A program made the position numbers and the translations under genes. The notes below the pieces were generated by a model that had not been told where the DNA came from, did not search any database, and worked only from the letters and a program-made list of their open reading frames with translations. This document shows positions 26,122 to 35,786 of a stretch of 64,000 bases of DNA, in pieces (position 1 is the first letter of the stretch; each line of letters begins with the position of its first letter). Location: positions 4,588,001 to 4,652,000 of the forward strand of contig NZ_JQNA01000002.1 in the NCBI RefSeq assembly GCF_000745015.1. Reading direction: 5' to 3'. The stretch is from Burkholderia sp. 9120. Lineage in GTDB: Bacteria; Pseudomonadota; Gammaproteobacteria; Burkholderiales; Burkholderiaceae.

Positions 26122-27714
26122 TCAGACCGTCGCTTCGGCCTCAGCCTCGCTCACCGTCTCAAGCTCTTCGCTGTTGCGGATCAGGTGATCAAAAGCGCTC
26201 AGCGATGCCTTCGCGCCCTCGCCCACTGCAATCACGATCTGCTTGAACGGCACCGTGGTGACGTCGCCGGCCGCGAACACGCCCGGCACCGACGTCGCGC
26301 CGCGAGCGTCGACAACGATCTCACCGTGCTTCGACAACTCCACCGTGCCCTTGAGCCACTCGGTGTTCGGCACGAGACCGATCTGCACGAATACGCCTTC
26401 CAGTTCGATCGTCTTCACTTCGTCCGAACGCAGGTCTTTATAGACCAGACCGTTGACCTTCTTGCCGTCGCCGGTAATCTCAGTAGTCTGTGCCTGCGTG
26501 ACGATGGTCACGTTGGCCAGGCTGCGCAGCTTGCGTTGCAGCACTTCGTCCGCACGCAGCGTGGCGCCGAATTCGAACAGCGTCACTTCACGCACGATCC
26601 CCGCAAGGTCGATAGCCGCTTCGACACCCGAATTACCGCCGCCGATCACCGCGACGCGCTTGCCCTTGAACAGCGGGCCATCGCAATGCGGGCAGTACGC
26701 CACGCCGTGATTGCGATACTCGCGCTCGCCCGGCACGTTGATTTCGCGCCAGCGCGCACCGGTGGCCAGAATGATGGTCTTCGCCTTCAGCACGGCGCCG
26801 TTGGCCAGGCGCACTTCGTTGATGCGGCCCGGAATCAGCGCGTCGGCGCGCTGCACGTCCATGATGTCGACTTCATACGTCTTGACGTGCTGTTCGAGCG
26901 CCGTGGCGAACTTCGGCCCTTCGGTTTCCGTGACGGAGACAAAGTTTTCGATGGACAGCGTATCGAGCACCTGGCCGCCGAAGCGTTCCGCCACGACGCC
27001 GGTCACGATACCCTTGCGCGCCGAGTAAATCGCCGCTGCCGCGCCCGCCGGCCCGCCGCCGACGATCAGCGTATCGAACACCGGCTTCTTTTCCAGTTCC
27101 TTGGCGGCCCGCGCACCGGCGTTGGTGTCGAGCTTGGCGAGAATTTCCTTCACGCCGCTACGGCCCTGGCCGAACACTTCGCCGTTCATGAACATGGTTG
27201 GTACCGCCATGATCTGGCGCGCTTCGACTTCGTTCTGGAACAACGCGCCGTCAATCGCCACGTGGCGAATGCGCGGGTTGATCAACGCCATCACGTTCAG
27301 CGCCTGGACGACTTCCGGGCAGTTCTGGCATGACAGCGAAAAATACGTTTCGAATTGATAGTCGCCGTCGAGATTGCGGATCTGTTCGATCACCGAATCC
27401 TCGAGTTTGACCGGATGGCCGCCGACCTGCAGCAAGGCCAGCACGAGCGACGTGAATTCATGCCCCATCGGAATACCGGCGAAACGGATGCCCGTTTCCT
27501 TGCCGGGGTTGCCGATCGAGAACGACGGCTTACGCTCGCTGTCGCCGCGACGTTCGATCACGGTGACGCGTTCCGACAGCGTCGCGATATCGTTCAGCAA
27601 TGCCAGCAGCTCTTGCGATTTTGCGCTGTCGTCGAGCGACGCGACGATCTCGATAGGGTTACTAACCTTTTCGAGGTACGTTTTCAACTGAGTCTTGAGA
27701 TTGGCATCAAGCAT
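26122..27714 (-). CDS. ahpF: Alkyl hydroperoxide reductase subunit F
   Basis: 530 residues. It moves electrons from NADH to AhpC. The N-terminal tandem thioredoxin-like domain carries [12 protein letters not shown] (CxxC near 130); then an FAD-binding [12 protein letters not shown], the redox pair YCPHCDGP, the NAD-binding [15 protein letters not shown], and the C-terminal FAD motif [14 protein letters not shown]. The ATG at 27714 starts the conserved N-terminus ([14 protein letters not shown]); the upstream open extension is not conserved in kind. Downstream of ahpC by 161 bp containing a hairpin, so it may be co-transcribed with lower output. Confidence 0.95.
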   Translation of the reverse strand: MLDANLKTQLKTYLEKVSNPIEIVASLDDSAKSQELLALLNDIATLSERVTVIERRGDSERKPSFSIGNPGKETGIRFAGIPMGHEFTSLVLALLQVGGHPVKLEDSVIEQIRNLDGDYQFETYFSLSCQNCPEVVQALNVMALINPRIRHVAIDGALFQNEVEARQIMAVPTMFMNGEVFGQGRSGVKEILAKLDTNAGARAAKELEKKPVFDTLIVGGGPAGAAAAIYSARKGIVTGVVAERFGGQVLDTLSIENFVSVTETEGPKFATALEQHVKTYEVDIMDVQRADALIPGRINEVRLANGAVLKAKTIILATGARWREINVPGEREYRNHGVAYCPHCDGPLFKGKRVAVIGGGNSGVEAAIDLAGIVREVTLFEFGATLRADEVLQRKLRSLANVTIVTQAQTTEITGDGKKVNGLVYKDLRSDEVKTIELEGVFVQIGLVPNTEWLKGTVELSKHGEIVVDARGATSVPGVFAAGDVTTVPFKQIVIAVGEGAKASLSAFDHLIRNSEELETVSEAEAEATV

Positions 27715-27799
27715 GGCGATTCGATTCCGTGGCGATGGGTATTGGGTTCCCGGCGCCGCACGCATCCGGAGAGGAAACGTGCGGCCCGGGGACGCGCGA

Positions 27800-27817
27800 A
27801 CCGTTCTATTGAACGGT
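27800..27817. repeat. Small stem-loop in the ahpC-ahpF spacer
   Basis: ACCGTTC (27800-27806), loop TATT, GAACGGT (27811-27817). A 7-bp perfect stem in the leader between ahpC and ahpF that might set the relative level of the two mRNAs. No U-tract. Confidence 0.4.
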
Positions 27818-27875
27818 CCGCACGCTGACACGCCGTGAGGCGCCTGTTGCGGTTGCTACCAGCGGTCTGGAGACC

Positions 27876-28439
27876 TTAGATCTTGCCGATCAGGTCCAGC
27901 GACGGCGTCAGCGTTTCTGCGCCCGGCGTCCACTTGGCGGGGCACACTTCACCCGGGTGAGCCGCGACGTATTGCGCAGCTTGCACCTTGCGCAGCAGTT
28001 CGCCTGCGTCACGGCCGATGCCGTTGTCGTGCACTTCGCACAGCTTGATCTCGCCTTCCGGGTTGATCACGAACGTGCCGCGCAGTGCCAGGCCTTCTTC
28101 TTCGATCAGCACGTCGAAGTTGCGCGAGATCGCCAGCGTCGGGTCAGCGATCATCGGGTACTTGATCTTCTGGATCGTGTCCGACGTGTCGTGCCATGCC
28201 TTGTGCGTGAAATGCGTGTCGGTCGACACGCTGTAGATTTCAACGCCCAGCTTCTTGAATTCGTCGTAACGATCGGCCAGGTCACCCAGTTCGGTCGGGC
28301 AAACAAACGTGAAGTCAGCCGGATAGAAAACGAACACCGACCACTTGCCCTTCAGACTTTCTTCCGTGACGGTCTTGAAATCGCCATTGTGAAAAGCCTG
28401 TGCCTTGAACGGTTTAACTTGACTATTGATGATCGGCAT
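27876..28439 (-). CDS. ahpC: Alkyl hydroperoxide reductase subunit C (peroxiredoxin)
   Basis: 187 residues, the standard AhpC1 length. The peroxidatic Cys47 lies in [13 protein letters not shown] and the resolving Cys166 in [10 protein letters not shown], a typical 2-Cys peroxiredoxin. It reduces H2O2, organic peroxides and peroxynitrite, and is recycled by AhpF encoded downstream. A candidate OxyR half-operator lies about 90 bp upstream of the start. Confidence 0.96.
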   Translation of the reverse strand: MPIINSQVKPFKAQAFHNGDFKTVTEESLKGKWSVFVFYPADFTFVCPTELGDLADRYDEFKKLGVEIYSVSTDTHFTHKAWHDTSDTIQKIKYPMIADPTLAISRNFDVLIEEEGLALRGTFVINPEGEIKLCEVHDNGIGRDAGELLRKVQAAQYVAAHPGEVCPAKWTPGAETLTPSLDLIGKI

Positions 28440-28529
28440 TTACTGAGTCCTCTTTCGGAGTGGTTGGAAAGTGGAGTCAGTATGTCAGACGACGCTTAAT
28501 AGGTAAAGTGAAGTGTTTCAATAATTGTG

Positions 28530-28544
28530 ATAGTTTTACACTAT
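28530..28544. promoter_or_regulatory. Candidate OxyR half-operator upstream of ahpC
   Basis: ATAG (28530-28533), seven bases, CTAT (28541-28544) fits the OxyR half-site spacing; one turn towards ahpC only a CAAT (28519-28522) remains of the second half. Position about 90 bp from the ahpC start is reasonable. Weak on its own. Confidence 0.4.
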
Positions 28545-28575
28545 TTGTTGCGCCGCCGCAGGCTATTGCGTCGGA

Positions 28576-30603
28576 TCAGCCTTTCATCAAGCGCCAGAGG
28601 GTGGTTCGGCCGATTCCCAGCGCCCGGCTTGCCGCGGCGCGGTTGCCGCCGGACTCGTCGAGGGCGCGCATGACGTCTTCGCGGGTTGGCGTGGCGCGGG
28701 CTTTGTCGGCACTGGGTTGAGGATCGCGCTGCACAAGATCCGCCGCCGCTGCCCGCGTCATTCGCCCGAATTCGGGGAACACCGCCTGCCAATCCTCGCC
28801 GCCTTGCGATGTGGCCAAGGCGGCCATGCTGCCCGTCGTGGCCGCCGTAGCGGCGTCGTCGAGATAAATCGCGGCGCGCGCCAGCAGATTTTCCAGCTCC
28901 CGCACATTGCCGGGCCACGCGTAGCCGTCGAACAACGGGGCGAGAAAGGCCAGCACCCGGTCCAGCGCGACGTCCGACAAACCATATTGGAGCGCGCCGC
29001 GGCTTAACAAGTGCCGCGCCAGTTGGGCGACATCGCCGCGCCGAGCGCGCAGCGGCGGCAATTCTATCTGAAGCAGATTCAGCCGAAAGTACAGATCCGC
29101 GCGAAACACGCCCTGCTCGACCAGCGCATGCAGATCGCGATGGGTCGCGGCAATCACCCGCACATCGACCGGCGTGGCGCGCCCGGCGCCGAGTTTCATC
29201 ACCTCGCGCTCCTGCAGCACGCGCAGCAGCCGGCTTTGCAGCGCCGCCGGCATTTCACCGATTTCGTCGAGAAAAATGGTGCCGGTATGCGCGATTTCGA
29301 ACAGGCCGGGCTTGCCGCCGCGCCGCGCGCCGGTGAACGCGCCCTCCTCGTGCCCAAACAGTTCGCTTTCGATCAGCCCCTCGGGCAACGCCGCGCAATT
29401 GAACGCGACGAACGGATTGCCGCGCCGCCGGCTCGCGTTGTGAATGCCCTGCGCGACCAGCTCCTTGCCGGTGCCGCTTTCGCCCGTGAGCAGCACGGTG
29501 GCGTCGTGCGCCGCGCCCGCGCGGGCCAGCCGCCGCACCCGCTCGAGCGCCGCCGAATCGCCGACCAGATCGCCCAGATGATGCCGCGCGACCAGATGCT
29601 TCGGCCGCTGGCTGGTGCGCAGCGAACGGTCGATGCGCTGCGCGACCAACGCATCCTGCAACGTCACGACCGACCCGGAACGCACGCCCTGCTCCACGAC
29701 CGGCACGCAGTTGACGATCAGCGCCCGGCCGCCGATCTGCTCGACACGCTCCTCGATCGGCTGGCCCTGTTCGAGCATTTCGCGCAGCAACGGCCCGACG
29801 GCCTGCGACACCTGGGCAGCCACGTCCCGTTCGCGGCCGGCCAGCAGCATGTCTTTCGGGGCATCGAAGCCCAGCAGATCGAGCATGGCCGGGTTGACCG
29901 CTTCGAGCTGGCCGGCTTCGTCGAAGGCAGCCACACCGTCGCGCAGATGGCCGACGATCGTATTCAGCCGCTCGCGCTTCGCTTCTTTTTGCCGGCTCAC
30001 GCGCGCCAGTTCCACCGAGCGCTCGAACGCTTCCTCGACCGCGCCGAGCGAGTACAGAAACACGCTGGCCAGCCCCGCCTGCTGCGCGACGTCGCAGGCC
30101 ATGCCGGGACCGATGATCACGCTGCAGCCTTCGGCGGCCAGATTGGCGACGGCGAGCCGCACTTCGTCGATCGACCGGTAGGCGCGCTGCTTCAGGCCGA
30201 CTTTCAGCCACGCACTCAGGTCCGCCAGTTCATGCGAGATCGTCTCGTGCAGCACCAGGCCGATCTGCGCGCCGGGCCACGTGGTGGTGGCGCGGGTAAT
30301 CGCGCTTAGCACGTCGAAACCGTTCACCTTGACCATCACGACCGGCACGTTCAGGTTGTCGCGCAGATACGCGCCGTTCGACCCGGCAGCAAGCACGACG
30401 TCGACGGCGCCCGCGTCCACATAGGCCTGCAAGGCCGTGACGGCCGCGCCGTAGCCCTCGCGCACCGAAAAGAATCGCGCACGCCCGGCGTAGCGTGGCG
30501 CGACGGTCTCGCAAAGCGATTGCAACCGGCTGATACTCACCAGTGCAACGCCCGGACGGCCCGCCTGAGGCGCCGCCAGGGACGATGTGAAAGTGGACAC
30601 CAC
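28576..30603 (-). CDS. prpR: PrpR-type sigma-54-dependent transcriptional activator
   Basis: 675 residues. The N-terminal ~200 residues are a PrpR_N ligand domain ([32 protein letters not shown]), then a PAS-like segment ([19 protein letters not shown]), the AAA+ domain with Walker [14 protein letters not shown] and the sigma-54 contact loop [14 protein letters not shown], Walker [11 protein letters not shown], and a Fis-type HTH ([20 protein letters not shown]). In enteric bacteria PrpR senses 2-methylcitrate. Here it is divergent from a single lyase gene, not a full prpBC operon, so the effector may differ. GTG start at 30603 with GGAG upstream. Confidence 0.85.
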   Translation of the reverse strand: MVSTFTSSLAAPQAGRPGVALVSISRLQSLCETVAPRYAGRARFFSVREGYGAAVTALQAYVDAGAVDVVLAAGSNGAYLRDNLNVPVVMVKVNGFDVLSAITRATTTWPGAQIGLVLHETISHELADLSAWLKVGLKQRAYRSIDEVRLAVANLAAEGCSVIIGPGMACDVAQQAGLASVFLYSLGAVEEAFERSVELARVSRQKEAKRERLNTIVGHLRDGVAAFDEAGQLEAVNPAMLDLLGFDAPKDMLLAGRERDVAAQVSQAVGPLLREMLEQGQPIEERVEQIGGRALIVNCVPVVEQGVRSGSVVTLQDALVAQRIDRSLRTSQRPKHLVARHHLGDLVGDSAALERVRRLARAGAAHDATVLLTGESGTGKELVAQGIHNASRRRGNPFVAFNCAALPEGLIESELFGHEEGAFTGARRGGKPGLFEIAHTGTIFLDEIGEMPAALQSRLLRVLQEREVMKLGAGRATPVDVRVIAATHRDLHALVEQGVFRADLYFRLNLLQIELPPLRARRGDVAQLARHLLSRGALQYGLSDVALDRVLAFLAPLFDGYAWPGNVRELENLLARAAIYLDDAATAATTGSMAALATSQGGEDWQAVFPEFGRMTRAAAADLVQRDPQPSADKARATPTREDVMRALDESGGNRAAASRALGIGRTTLWRLMKG

Positions 30604-30627
30604 GGCACTCCGCCTCGAATATGAAAC

Positions 30628-30651
30628 GTTCCATGAAACGTTTCATGGAAC
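30628..30651. promoter_or_regulatory. 24-bp perfect palindrome, probable PrpR binding site
   Basis: The left half GTTCCATGAAAC runs 30628-30639 and the right half is its exact complement to 30651. A further ATGAAACG copy precedes it at 30621-30628. It lies 25 bp before the prpR start and roughly 90-110 bp upstream of the sigma-54 promoter, a normal enhancer distance. Confidence 0.7.
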
Positions 30652-30739
30652 AGCCTGCTCATTGTGCCACGAACCGCCGCGCGCCTTGTATCGCAGCTAA
30701 GTCGCTGATTGTTGGGCACAAAGCCAAAGCCGAGGCCAA

Positions 30740-30755
30740 TGGCATGCTTCCTGCA
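30740..30755 (+). promoter_or_regulatory. Sigma-54 (-24/-12) promoter of the lyase gene
   Basis: TGGCATGCTTCCTGCA has GG at 30741-30742 and GC at 30753-30754 with exactly 10 bp between, matching the invariant -24 GG and -12 GC. Expected start is near 30766, about 40 bp before the lyase ATG. It fits activation by the divergent PrpR-type protein. Confidence 0.75.
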
Positions 30756-30806
30756 AAGCTACGTCCAGCTTCCTTTACACCTATTCCTAACTGGAGACAC
30801 ACCGTC

Positions 30807-31688
30807 ATGACCACTTCCGCCACCCGCCGCGCCGCGTTCCGCGCCAAAGTCTACGAACGCCAGGGCCTGCTCGTGCCCGGCGCTTTCAATGCGATGAGCG
30901 CGCGCGTCATCGAGGACGCCGGTTTCGAAGCGATCTACATTACCGGCGCGGGCGTCACCAACATGTCGCTGGGCCTGCCCGACCTCGGTTTCATCGGTCT
31001 CGCGGAAGTCGCCGAGCACACCGCGCGGATTCGCGACGCGGTCGCGCTGCCGCTGATCGTCGACGCCGACACCGGTTTCGGCAACGCGCTGAACGTGCGC
31101 CAGACCGTGCGCGTGCTCGAGCGCAGCGGCGCCGACGTGATCCAGTTCGAAGACCAGATCATGCCGAAGAAGTGCGGCCACTTTGCCGGCAAGGAAGTGG
31201 TCAGCGCGAGCGAGATGGTCGGCAAGATCCGCGCGGCCGTCGACGCCCGCGAAGACGGCAATCTGCAGATCATGGCGCGCACCGACGCGGCCGCGGTCCA
31301 TGGTATCGAAGACGCGATCGAGCGCGGTCATCGCTTTATCGAAGCCGGCGCCGATATTCTGTTTATCGAGGCGACCGAATCGCTGGCCGACATCGAACGA
31401 CTGCCGGCGCTGTTCGACACGCCGCAACTGATCAACATCGTGATCGGCGGCAAGACGCCGGTGCAGTCGCGTGAAGCGCTGGCGAAACTCGGTTACGGCA
31501 TCGTGCTGTATGCAAACGCGGCGCTGCAGGGCGCGGTGCTCGGCATGCAGCGCGCGCTCGGCACGTTGAAGAGCAACGGCCGTCTCGACGAGGACGCCAC
31601 GCTGGTCGCGCCGTTCAGCGAACGTCAGCGGCTCGTCAACAAGCCGCTGTACGACAAGCTGGATCGCGAATACGCCGCGAAGGACTGA
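30807..31688 (+). CDS. Isocitrate lyase/PEP mutase-family lyase (2-methylisocitrate or dimethylmalate lyase-like)
   Basis: 293 residues with the TIM-barrel pattern of this superfamily: GLLVPGAFNAMSARVIEDAG, the Mg-binding LIVDADTGFGNALNV, FEDQIMPKKCGHFAGKE (catalytic-loop KKCGH containing the Cys of C-C lyases) and IMARTDAAAV. Classical PrpB carries KRCGH and different flanks, so this could equally be a 2,3-dimethylmalate lyase or oxaloacetate decarboxylase-type enzyme. ATG 30807 has GGAGA upstream. The divergent PrpR-type activator and sigma-54 promoter show inducible catabolic use; a degraded transporter gene follows. Confidence 0.8.
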   Translation: MTTSATRRAAFRAKVYERQGLLVPGAFNAMSARVIEDAGFEAIYITGAGVTNMSLGLPDLGFIGLAEVAEHTARIRDAVALPLIVDADTGFGNALNVRQTVRVLERSGADVIQFEDQIMPKKCGHFAGKEVVSASEMVGKIRAAVDAREDGNLQIMARTDAAAVHGIEDAIERGHRFIEAGADILFIEATESLADIERLPALFDTPQLINIVIGGKTPVQSREALAKLGYGIVLYANAALQGAVLGMQRALGTLKSNGRLDEDATLVAPFSERQRLVNKPLYDKLDREYAAKD

Positions 31689-31778
31689 AGCGGAGAGATA
31701 ACCGGGGACACGGAGGGCCGTCGCGTGCTTGCGGTCGGCCCGCCATCCGCCGTTATGACGGCAATCCCCGGCGATACA

Positions 31779-31922
31779 AGCGGGTCGGTTGCGTTACGAT
31801 TCAAGGCTAGCGGCCATGAGCCCTATTTCTACTGGTACGTCACCGTGTGGGCCGCGATCTCCTTGCTCGTCTACATACGCACACCGGAAACCCGCTTTCG
31901 AAAGGTAGTTGCAAGAACATGA
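31779..31922 (+). pseudogene. C-terminal remnant of an MHS-family (KgtP-like) transporter
   Basis: About 47 codons (SGSVALRFKASGHEPYFYWY..., ending TPETRFRKVVART and a stop) match the last membrane helix and tail of metabolite:H+ symporters such as KgtP, where a GSAEYVAL-type segment leads to ETAFFWYVT. No start, ribosome site or earlier helices remain. It sits 90 bp after the lyase gene, so it is probably the stump of the operon's original uptake system. Confidence 0.6.
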
Positions 31923-32001
31923 AGCCAATTGAGCATCGCGCCAGCCGTCCGCGCGTCGTACGCGCCTTCGTATCCCGCACGCAGTCGATGAGGATCGCGC
32001 A

Positions 32002-33441
32002 ATGACCGCAGGCGGCGCACGCAATTCGCACATCGGCTGGCTGCCGTATATCGTCGCGGCGACCTTCTTCATGGAGTATCTCGACACCACGGTGATCGCC
32101 ACCGCTCTGCCGCAGATGGCGCGCTCGTTCGGCGTCGGTCCCAACAGCCTCAGTCTCGGCATGACGGCCTACATGCTGGCGCTGGCGATCTTTATCCCGG
32201 TGAGCGGCTGGGTCGCCGATCGCTGCGGTTCGCGCACGGTATTCTTCAGCGCGATCGGCGTGTTCACGGTGGCTTCGGTGTTGTGCGGGCTGTCGCAGAA
32301 CGTCACGGAATTCACCGCGGCGCGTCTGCTGCAAGGCATCGGCGGCGCGATGATGGTGCCGGTGGGCCGTCTGATCGTGGTCCGCAGCACCGAAAAAAGC
32401 CGCATGATGCAGGCGATTTCCACCATCACGTGGCCGGCCATCGCCGCGCCGGTGATCGGACCGCCGGTCGGCGGTTTCATCACGACCTACGCGTCGTGGC
32501 GCTGGATCTTTCTGCTCAACGTGCCGTTCGGCATCGCGGTCATGGCGGTGGCGCTCGCGTTGGTACCGAACCTGCGCGGCACGGAGCGCAAGCCGCTCGA
32601 CGTGGTCGGCCTGCTGCTCAGCGGCACGACGCTCACCGCGATTCTGTACGGCGCGGAACTGGCGAGCCAGCCCGGCGAGAACCCATGGGTCGCCGGCGCG
32701 GTGGTGCTGTTCGGCTTGTTGATGGGCATCGTGGCGTTCCAGCATGCGAAGCGTCATCCGCATCCGCTGATCGACGTGTCCACGCTGAAGATTCCGACTT
32801 TTTCCGTGACGGTGGTGACCGGCTCGTTCACGCGGATCGGTATCGGCGCGGTGCCGTATCTGATGCCGCTGCTGTTCCAGGTCGGCTTCGGGTTGTCCGC
32901 GTTCAAGTCGGGGCTGTTGCTGCTCGCGAGCGCGCTCGGCAATCTCGGCATGAAGGCGCTGACCACGCGCATTCTGCAGCGCTACGGCTTCCGCATGGTG
33001 TCGATCGTCGATGTGACGGTGGCGGGCCTGTTCATCGTCGCCTGCGGGCTGCTGACGCCGAACGTGCCGCTCGCGCTGGTGCTGATCGTCGTGTTCGTCT
33101 ACGGCGTGGCGCGCTCCATGCAATTCTCCACGCTCGCCACCCTCGCCTACGCCGACGTCGCGCAACCGCAGATGAGCGCGGCCAGCACGCTGTGGAGCGC
33201 CGCGGCGCAGATGACGATCGGTCTGGGTATCGCGTTCGGCGCGGTGTCGCTGCGCGCGGCGGCGTTCTTCAACGGCGAGACGACGGGCCGCGTGTTTACG
33301 CTCGACGATTTCCGCCTGGCGTTTCTGTTCGCCGGTGTGCTGACGCTGGTGTCCGTGATCGGCTACTGGGGTCTGCCGCATAATGCGGGACAAAGCATTG
33401 GCGGCGGCTCGCGCGGCACGGAAGATCCCGCGAAAAGTTGA
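32002..33441 (+). CDS. MFS transporter, DHA2 (EmrB/QacA-like) family
   Basis: 479 residues with about 14 hydrophobic segments. TM1 has the family pattern FFMEYLDTTVIATALPQM; loop 2-3 has the MFS signature VADRCGSRTVFF; TM5 region carries APVIGPPVGGFITTY, the antiporter motif C. DHA2 proteins are proton-driven drug or metabolite exporters. The ATG at 32002 is preceded by GAGGA. It follows the transporter remnant and may be read with the lyase operon; a terminator follows at 33496. Substrate unknown. Confidence 0.9.
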   Translation: MTAGGARNSHIGWLPYIVAATFFMEYLDTTVIATALPQMARSFGVGPNSLSLGMTAYMLALAIFIPVSGWVADRCGSRTVFFSAIGVFTVASVLCGLSQNVTEFTAARLLQGIGGAMMVPVGRLIVVRSTEKSRMMQAISTITWPAIAAPVIGPPVGGFITTYASWRWIFLLNVPFGIAVMAVALALVPNLRGTERKPLDVVGLLLSGTTLTAILYGAELASQPGENPWVAGAVVLFGLLMGIVAFQHAKRHPHPLIDVSTLKIPTFSVTVVTGSFTRIGIGAVPYLMPLLFQVGFGLSAFKSGLLLLASALGNLGMKALTTRILQRYGFRMVSIVDVTVAGLFIVACGLLTPNVPLALVLIVVFVYGVARSMQFSTLATLAYADVAQPQMSAASTLWSAAAQMTIGLGIAFGAVSLRAAAFFNGETTGRVFTLDDFRLAFLFAGVLTLVSVIGYWGLPHNAGQSIGGGSRGTEDPAKS

Positions 33442-33495
33442 CGGCGAACGCGTGACACGTCACGGCGTGAGACCGCGACCTGAGACAGTGACCTG

Positions 33496-33534
33496 ATACG
33501 GCGGTGCGCGAAATGCAGCACCGCCGTATTCTTT
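33496..33534 (+). terminator. Rho-independent terminator after the DHA2 gene
   Basis: ATACGGCGGTGC (33496-33507) and GCACCGCCGTAT (33518-33529) form a 12-bp perfect stem with a 10-base loop, followed by TCTTTTG. Confidence 0.8.
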
Positions 33535-33565
33535 TGAGGCATCGACAAACCGGAGGAGACACGCG

Positions 33566-34000
33566 GTGCAAGCCAGCGATTTGACCATCTCGAGCAACAA
33601 GGCCGATCTCGACATCGAGATGATTTACACCTTCCTGACGCAACACACCCCGTGGGCCAAGGGCATGCCGCGCGACACCTTCGAGCGCGCCGTGGCGGGG
33701 TCGCTATGTTTCGGCGGCTATCTCGACGGCAAGCAGATCGCGTTCGTGCGTCTCGTCACGGACGAAGCCACTTTCGCGTACCTGTGCGACGTTTTCGTGT
33801 TGCCGGACTATCGCGGCAAGGGCGTCGCGTCCGCGTTGCTGAAGCACGTTTTCGCGAGTCCCTCGCTCACCGGTTTGCGACGCATCGTGCTGGTCACGAG
33901 CGACGCACATCACGTGTACGCGCCGCATGGTTTCACCGGGCTGGCGAATCCGGAGCGTTATATGGAATTGCATAACCCGGCTATCTACGAGACAGACTGA
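33566..34000 (+). CDS. GNAT-family N-acetyltransferase
   Basis: 144 residues. Motif A for acetyl-CoA binding is DVFVLPDYRGKGVASALLKH; the preceding strands (GGYLDGKQIAFVRLVTDEAT) and the end HHVYAPHGFTGLANPERYME match small stand-alone GNATs. Substrate unknown. GTG start at 33566 is set by GGAGGAGA at 33552-33559. Confidence 0.88.
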   Translation: MQASDLTISSNKADLDIEMIYTFLTQHTPWAKGMPRDTFERAVAGSLCFGGYLDGKQIAFVRLVTDEATFAYLCDVFVLPDYRGKGVASALLKHVFASPSLTGLRRIVLVTSDAHHVYAPHGFTGLANPERYMELHNPAIYETD

Positions 34001-34113
34001 GCACCATCGGACCGCTGTCATCGCCGTGCCACGTTCGCCCGGTACTTTGCTGCGACAACAGAAAAACGGTCCCCACCCAATGTCCCAGCTTTTCGAGCGC
34101 GACTGCCGCAACC

Positions 34114-34785
34114 ATGCCCTTTTCGGCGGGCACCTTGTTTAAGGCCGCCTCCGCGAGCGCGCTGCTCAACGCTTTCCTCTGCGCGATGCAAATTGCCATC
34201 GGCGTGATGGCGCATTCGGACGGACTGTTTGCCGACGGCATCCACACGCTGAGCGATCTGGCCGCCGACAGCGTCGTGCTGGTCGTGCTCTACCTCACCA
34301 CGCGACAGCGCGGCACCGCCCCGCGCGCCGCCGGCAACGGCATCGAGCAGGCGCTGGCGTCGCTCTTCATCGCCGCCGTGCTGTGCGTCACGGCGATCGA
34401 AATGTTGTGGAACAGCATCGCGCAGACCTCGACGCTGACCGACAGCACCGCCATGCATATCGGCGCGCTCGCCATCAGCGGCTTCGTCACGATCGCCAAA
34501 GAAACGCTGTTTCGCTACATGCGCGCCGAAGCCCGCCGCACCGGTTCGGCAATGCTACTGGCGAGCGCCTATCACGCTCGCGTGGATGCGGTGTCGGCGC
34601 TGGTCGCGACGTTGGGACTGGCCGGCAGTCTGGCCGGCGTACCGGTGCTCGACCACGTGGCCGGCGCCGCGATCGGCCTGATGATTCTGCGGATGGGTTA
34701 CACGAGCGGACGCACCGCGTTGAAGCAACTGCTCGCCGGCTCGACCGACGCCGCCACCATCACGGTGGGCCAGACGGTCGAATAG
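34114..34785 (+). CDS. Cation diffusion facilitator (CDF) transporter, membrane domain only
   Basis: 223 residues with about six hydrophobic helices. The CDF metal sites are visible: HSDGLFADGIHTLSDLAAD in TM2 and YHARVDAVSALVATLG in TM5, each with the His/Asp pairs that bind Zn2+, Fe2+ or Co2+ in exchange for H+. The protein stops shortly after TM6, so the cytosolic ferredoxin-like C-terminal domain used for dimerisation and regulation is missing; such short CDFs exist. No clear ribosome site precedes the ATG. Confidence 0.82.
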   Translation: MPFSAGTLFKAASASALLNAFLCAMQIAIGVMAHSDGLFADGIHTLSDLAADSVVLVVLYLTTRQRGTAPRAAGNGIEQALASLFIAAVLCVTAIEMLWNSIAQTSTLTDSTAMHIGALAISGFVTIAKETLFRYMRAEARRTGSAMLLASAYHARVDAVSALVATLGLAGSLAGVPVLDHVAGAAIGLMILRMGYTSGRTALKQLLAGSTDAATITVGQTVE

Positions 34786-34819
34786 CGAGTCAAATAACGC
34801 CGCGTCGAATAGCGCGGCG

Positions 34820-35698
34820 TCAGCCGTAGGCGCGTTCGCGCATCCACTTCGTCATGATCCATTTGTCGCCGCCAAGCACGGGCGAGCCGCCGTGCAAGGT
34901 CAGCGGATCGAGCTGACGCTGGCCGTTCATATAGCGGAAATACACCGCGCCGCCCTGGTTCGCCGCGACCGATAAACCCGCTTCCGGGAAGATCGTTTCG
35001 CCGCCGTCGGGCACATCGTTCAGATAGATCACCAAGGTCGAGACGCGCTGGCCGCCCTGCGCGGTATGCACGGCGCTGCCGGGTTGATCGGGTGGGAAGT
35101 AGTCGAAATGCGGACGGTATTCGCCGGTCACGCCGTAATGCAGAATCTGCAGCCCTTCGCCGTTTTCGACCGGCCAGTTCATCAGGCTGGAGATGCGGCG
35201 GTCCATCTTCTCGATGAACGCGTCCTCGCCGCGCTGATACCAGATGCCCTCGCTTGTGCGGTTGCGGATCACGTCCTCCTTACCGGTGTCCGGATTGACG
35301 ATCGTGGAACGTTTCAGCCGATGCCGCGAACGCTCGATCATCTCCTCGCATTCTTCGGGCGACAGCACGTCGGCGAACACGATCACTTGCGGCCGTTCGC
35401 AGCGCATCAGCACGCGCACGTCGCGGTCATGGGCGCGGATCACGTTGCCGGCGGCGACCGGCGACTCGTCGTAGTGATACGTGCGCGGCGCGGTTTTGGC
35501 GAGCACGGCTTCGGTCGCGGCGAGCGACGCCGCTCCGGCGTCCTGCGCTTCCTGGCCGAACGCTTTGTGGACGGCCGAGCGCGCGGCGTCGGCGGCGAAA
35601 CCGGCCTGCACCATCGAGTCGATCATCGAATCCACGCTGCAGCCGCGCGCCACATTGCTGCTGAGCCACTCTTCCCAGGCGGAATCCACTACTGGCAT
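34820..35698 (-). CDS. 2OG-Fe(II) prolyl 4-hydroxylase-family protein
   Basis: 292 residues. The double-stranded beta-helix core carries the iron facial triad: His and Asp in YRPHFDYFPPDQPG and the distal His in LTLHGGSPVLGGDKW, with the following Lys as the 2-oxoglutarate anchor. GGETIFPEAGLSV and the ending TKWMRERAYG are typical of bacterial P4H-like enzymes. The first ~110 residues are a separate helical region (DAARSAVHKAFGQEAQ). ATG 35698 has GAGGGGA upstream. The substrate may be a peptide or protein proline. Confidence 0.88.
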   Translation of the reverse strand: MPVVDSAWEEWLSSNVARGCSVDSMIDSMVQAGFAADAARSAVHKAFGQEAQDAGAASLAATEAVLAKTAPRTYHYDESPVAAGNVIRAHDRDVRVLMRCERPQVIVFADVLSPEECEEMIERSRHRLKRSTIVNPDTGKEDVIRNRTSEGIWYQRGEDAFIEKMDRRISSLMNWPVENGEGLQILHYGVTGEYRPHFDYFPPDQPGSAVHTAQGGQRVSTLVIYLNDVPDGGETIFPEAGLSVAANQGGAVYFRYMNGQRQLDPLTLHGGSPVLGGDKWIMTKWMRERAYG

Positions 35699-35786
35699 GA
35701 CATCCCCTCGTTTCGTCGGCGTGACGAAATACTATCAACTCGCCGGCACATGGCAAGCGGCGGGAGGGATGGGCGACGGCGGGCGG

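Noticed and set aside
30807..31688. Firm assignment of the lyase as PrpB
   Set aside because: Loop motif KKCGH and the lack of prpC/acnM/prpF make other family reactions equally likely.
31840..33393. 517-codon minus-strand frame, rich in His and Arg
   Set aside because: Shadow of the DHA2 transporter; no start context or homology.
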